From NCBI GenBank assembly GCA_029256725.1, contig JAQSXJ010000005.1:1-64000 (forward strand): a stretch of DNA of 64,000 bases, given 5' to 3'. A model generated the notes under the pieces. The model was not told the origin of the DNA and did not search any database. It saw only the letters and a program-made list of their open reading frames with translations. This document shows positions 62,968-64,000 of the stretch, piece by piece. The translations under genes were made by a program, and so were the position numbers. Position 1 is the stretch's first letter. Each line of letters begins with the position of its first letter. This DNA comes from Anaerocolumna sp. (lineage in GTDB: Bacteria; Bacillota; Clostridia; Lachnospirales; Lachnospiraceae).

Positions 62968-64000
62968 ATGAGTGGAATATATATAGTCGGAGGAGGAGCC
63001 TCAGGGCTTTTTGCAGCAATATGTGCAGCAAGAAGAAACAAAAAGGTTACGATACTGGAACACAAGGACAAGCCTGGGAAGAAAATTCTTGCAACAGGTA
63101 ATGGAAAATGCAATTATACCAATCTGATTCAAAAGGAAGATTGCTACCGCAGCAGTAATCCGTTTTTTGCAAGGGAAGTTATTAATGCATTTGATGTTAA
63201 TGCTACCGTTGATTTTTTTAAGGAGATTGGTATTTATCCATTGGATAGAAATGGATACCTGTATCCTAATTCAGGACAGGCTTCTTCTGTATTAGAGGTG
63301 TTATTACTGGAGGCGGAGCGAACCGGTGTTACCATTGAATGCAATGCTCATGTGCAGAAAATTGATAAGAATCTTTCTATTTATACTGCTGATAGAAAAT
63401 ACCAGGCAGACGGTATTATCCTGGCAGCAGGCGGTAAGGCAGCACCTGCCCATGGTTCGGATGGAAGCGGCCTTTCTATCGCCCGTGAATTAGGGCATAA
63501 CATCCTCACACCTTTACCGGCACTTGTACAGCTAAAATCGGGAGCGAAATACTTTAAGACTCTCTCAGGCGTTAGAACAGAAGCGGAAGTCAGACTGTAT
63601 GTTGATCATCAGATGAAAGTATTTGAAAAAGGTGAGGTCTTACTTGCTGAATATGGATTGTCCGGAATTCCGGTAATGCAGATAAGCCGTTATGCAGCAG
63701 AAGCTCTTAGCAGAGGCAGTAAAGTAACAGCAGTACTTGATTTTCTTCCATTTCTCACGAAAGAAGAATTAAAAGAAATGCTGTATATCAGATTAAAGCG
63801 CAATGTGAAAGGGACTCTCGAAGAGGCTTTTCTGGGACTTCTAAATAAGAAACTTGCTTATGTGGCAATAATGGAGAGCAAATTAGATCCCTATAATAGA
63901 ATAAAGGATATAAAAGATTCTCAGCTGATACAACTTGTGAAGCAGTTAAAAGAATGGAAGGTGCCCATAACAGACACACATTCCTTTGAACATGCCCAAG
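62968..64000 (+). CDS. FAD-dependent oxidoreductase of the HI0933 type (partial)
   Basis: The gene starts with ATG 62968 (AGGAGG 8 bases upstream) and runs off the end of the window, with 344 codons visible. The N-terminus is a dinucleotide-binding GGGASGLFAAICAAR fold. The HI0933/YhiN-type motif PGKKILATGNGKCNYTN (about 36-52) follows. Later come GYLYPNSGQASSVLEVLL, LAAGGKAAPAHGSDGSGLSIARELG and GEVLLAEYGLSGIPVMQISR. These flavoproteins (aminoacetone oxidase-like family) are widespread and mostly without a proven substrate. It follows hemL closely but need not belong to heme synthesis. Confidence 0.88.
   Translation, partial: MSGIYIVGGGASGLFAAICAARRNKKVTILEHKDKPGKKILATGNGKCNYTNLIQKEDCYRSSNPFFAREVINAFDVNATVDFFKEIGIYPLDRNGYLYPNSGQASSVLEVLLLEAERTGVTIECNAHVQKIDKNLSIYTADRKYQADGIILAAGGKAAPAHGSDGSGLSIARELGHNILTPLPALVQLKSGAKYFKTLSGVRTEAEVRLYVDHQMKVFEKGEVLLAEYGLSGIPVMQISRYAAEALSRGSKVTAVLDFLPFLTKEELKEMLYIRLKRNVKGTLEEAFLGLLNKKLAYVAIMESKLDPYNRIKDIKDSQLIQLVKQLKEWKVPITDTHSFEHAQ

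Overview
The window looks like chromosomal DNA of a low-GC, spore-forming, anaerobic Clostridia, most likely a Lachnospiraceae member of the Lachnoclostridium/Anaerocolumna type. This is inferred from gene order and protein style: YqfC/YqfD and SpoVB sporulation proteins, Gram-positive PolC, a clostridial hemA-sirC-hemC-cobA/hemD-hemB-hemL cluster, BclA-like collagen proteins and a fucose operon. No rRNA, tRNA, CRISPR array or complete insertion sequence was seen.

Layout. 1-3.5 kb: the end of a probable NUDIX gene, a DUF4349 lipoprotein and rpsB-tsf. 3.5-8.3 kb: an AT-rich accessory stretch with a membrane protein/TetR divergent pair, a decayed cysteine-rich KTR gene, an IS-end-like inverted repeat and a split SGNH/CitC-like gene. 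8.3-12 kb: a dNTPase, a 16-bp minisatellite, a DUF1963 protein and a Gly-Pro repeat protein. 12-26 kb: an envelope and isoprenoid block (polysaccharide deacetylase, bactofilin, pyrH, frr, uppS, cdsA, dxr, rseP, ispG, polC). 26-38 kb: alaS, rpsU, yqfC, yqfD, phoH, a YqfF-like protein, ybeY, a YerB-like lipoprotein, spoVB and a BofC-like protein. 38-45 kb: three collagen-like proteins with two TPR glycosyltransferases, probably a spore-surface or cell-surface glycoprotein locus. 45-50 kb: an AraC regulator divergent from fucI, a sugar kinase and fucU. 50-56 kb: small accessory genes, leuS, a CheY-like protein and a broken flavodoxin. 56-64 kb: tetrapyrrole synthesis (hemA, sirC, hemC, cobA-hemD, hemB, hemL) and the start of a flavoprotein.

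Three things stand out. First, hemC and hemL, 3.4 kb apart, share a structured leader that ends just before each start codon: two hairpins, a conserved loop, and an upstream segment that could pair with that loop as a pseudoknot. I do not recognise it as a described riboswitch. Second, at least six genes, including the normally indispensable dxr and rpsU, carry an internal frame-changing deletion while their neighbours look intact. Sequence or assembly error, or duplicate copies elsewhere, must be excluded first. Third, there are several structured repeat families: a two-unit element before dxr and upstream of yqfC, a 146-bp element in two places, and a 213-nt foldback that shares an end with a REP-like hairpin after alaS.

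The genes form coherent modules. UppS and CdsA supply envelope lipids, and Dxr and IspG the isoprenoid precursors. The deacetylase and bactofilin probably act on the wall. The glycosyltransferases probably modify the neighbouring collagen-like proteins. The hem genes make uroporphyrinogen III and siroheme or corrin precursors from glutamyl-tRNA.
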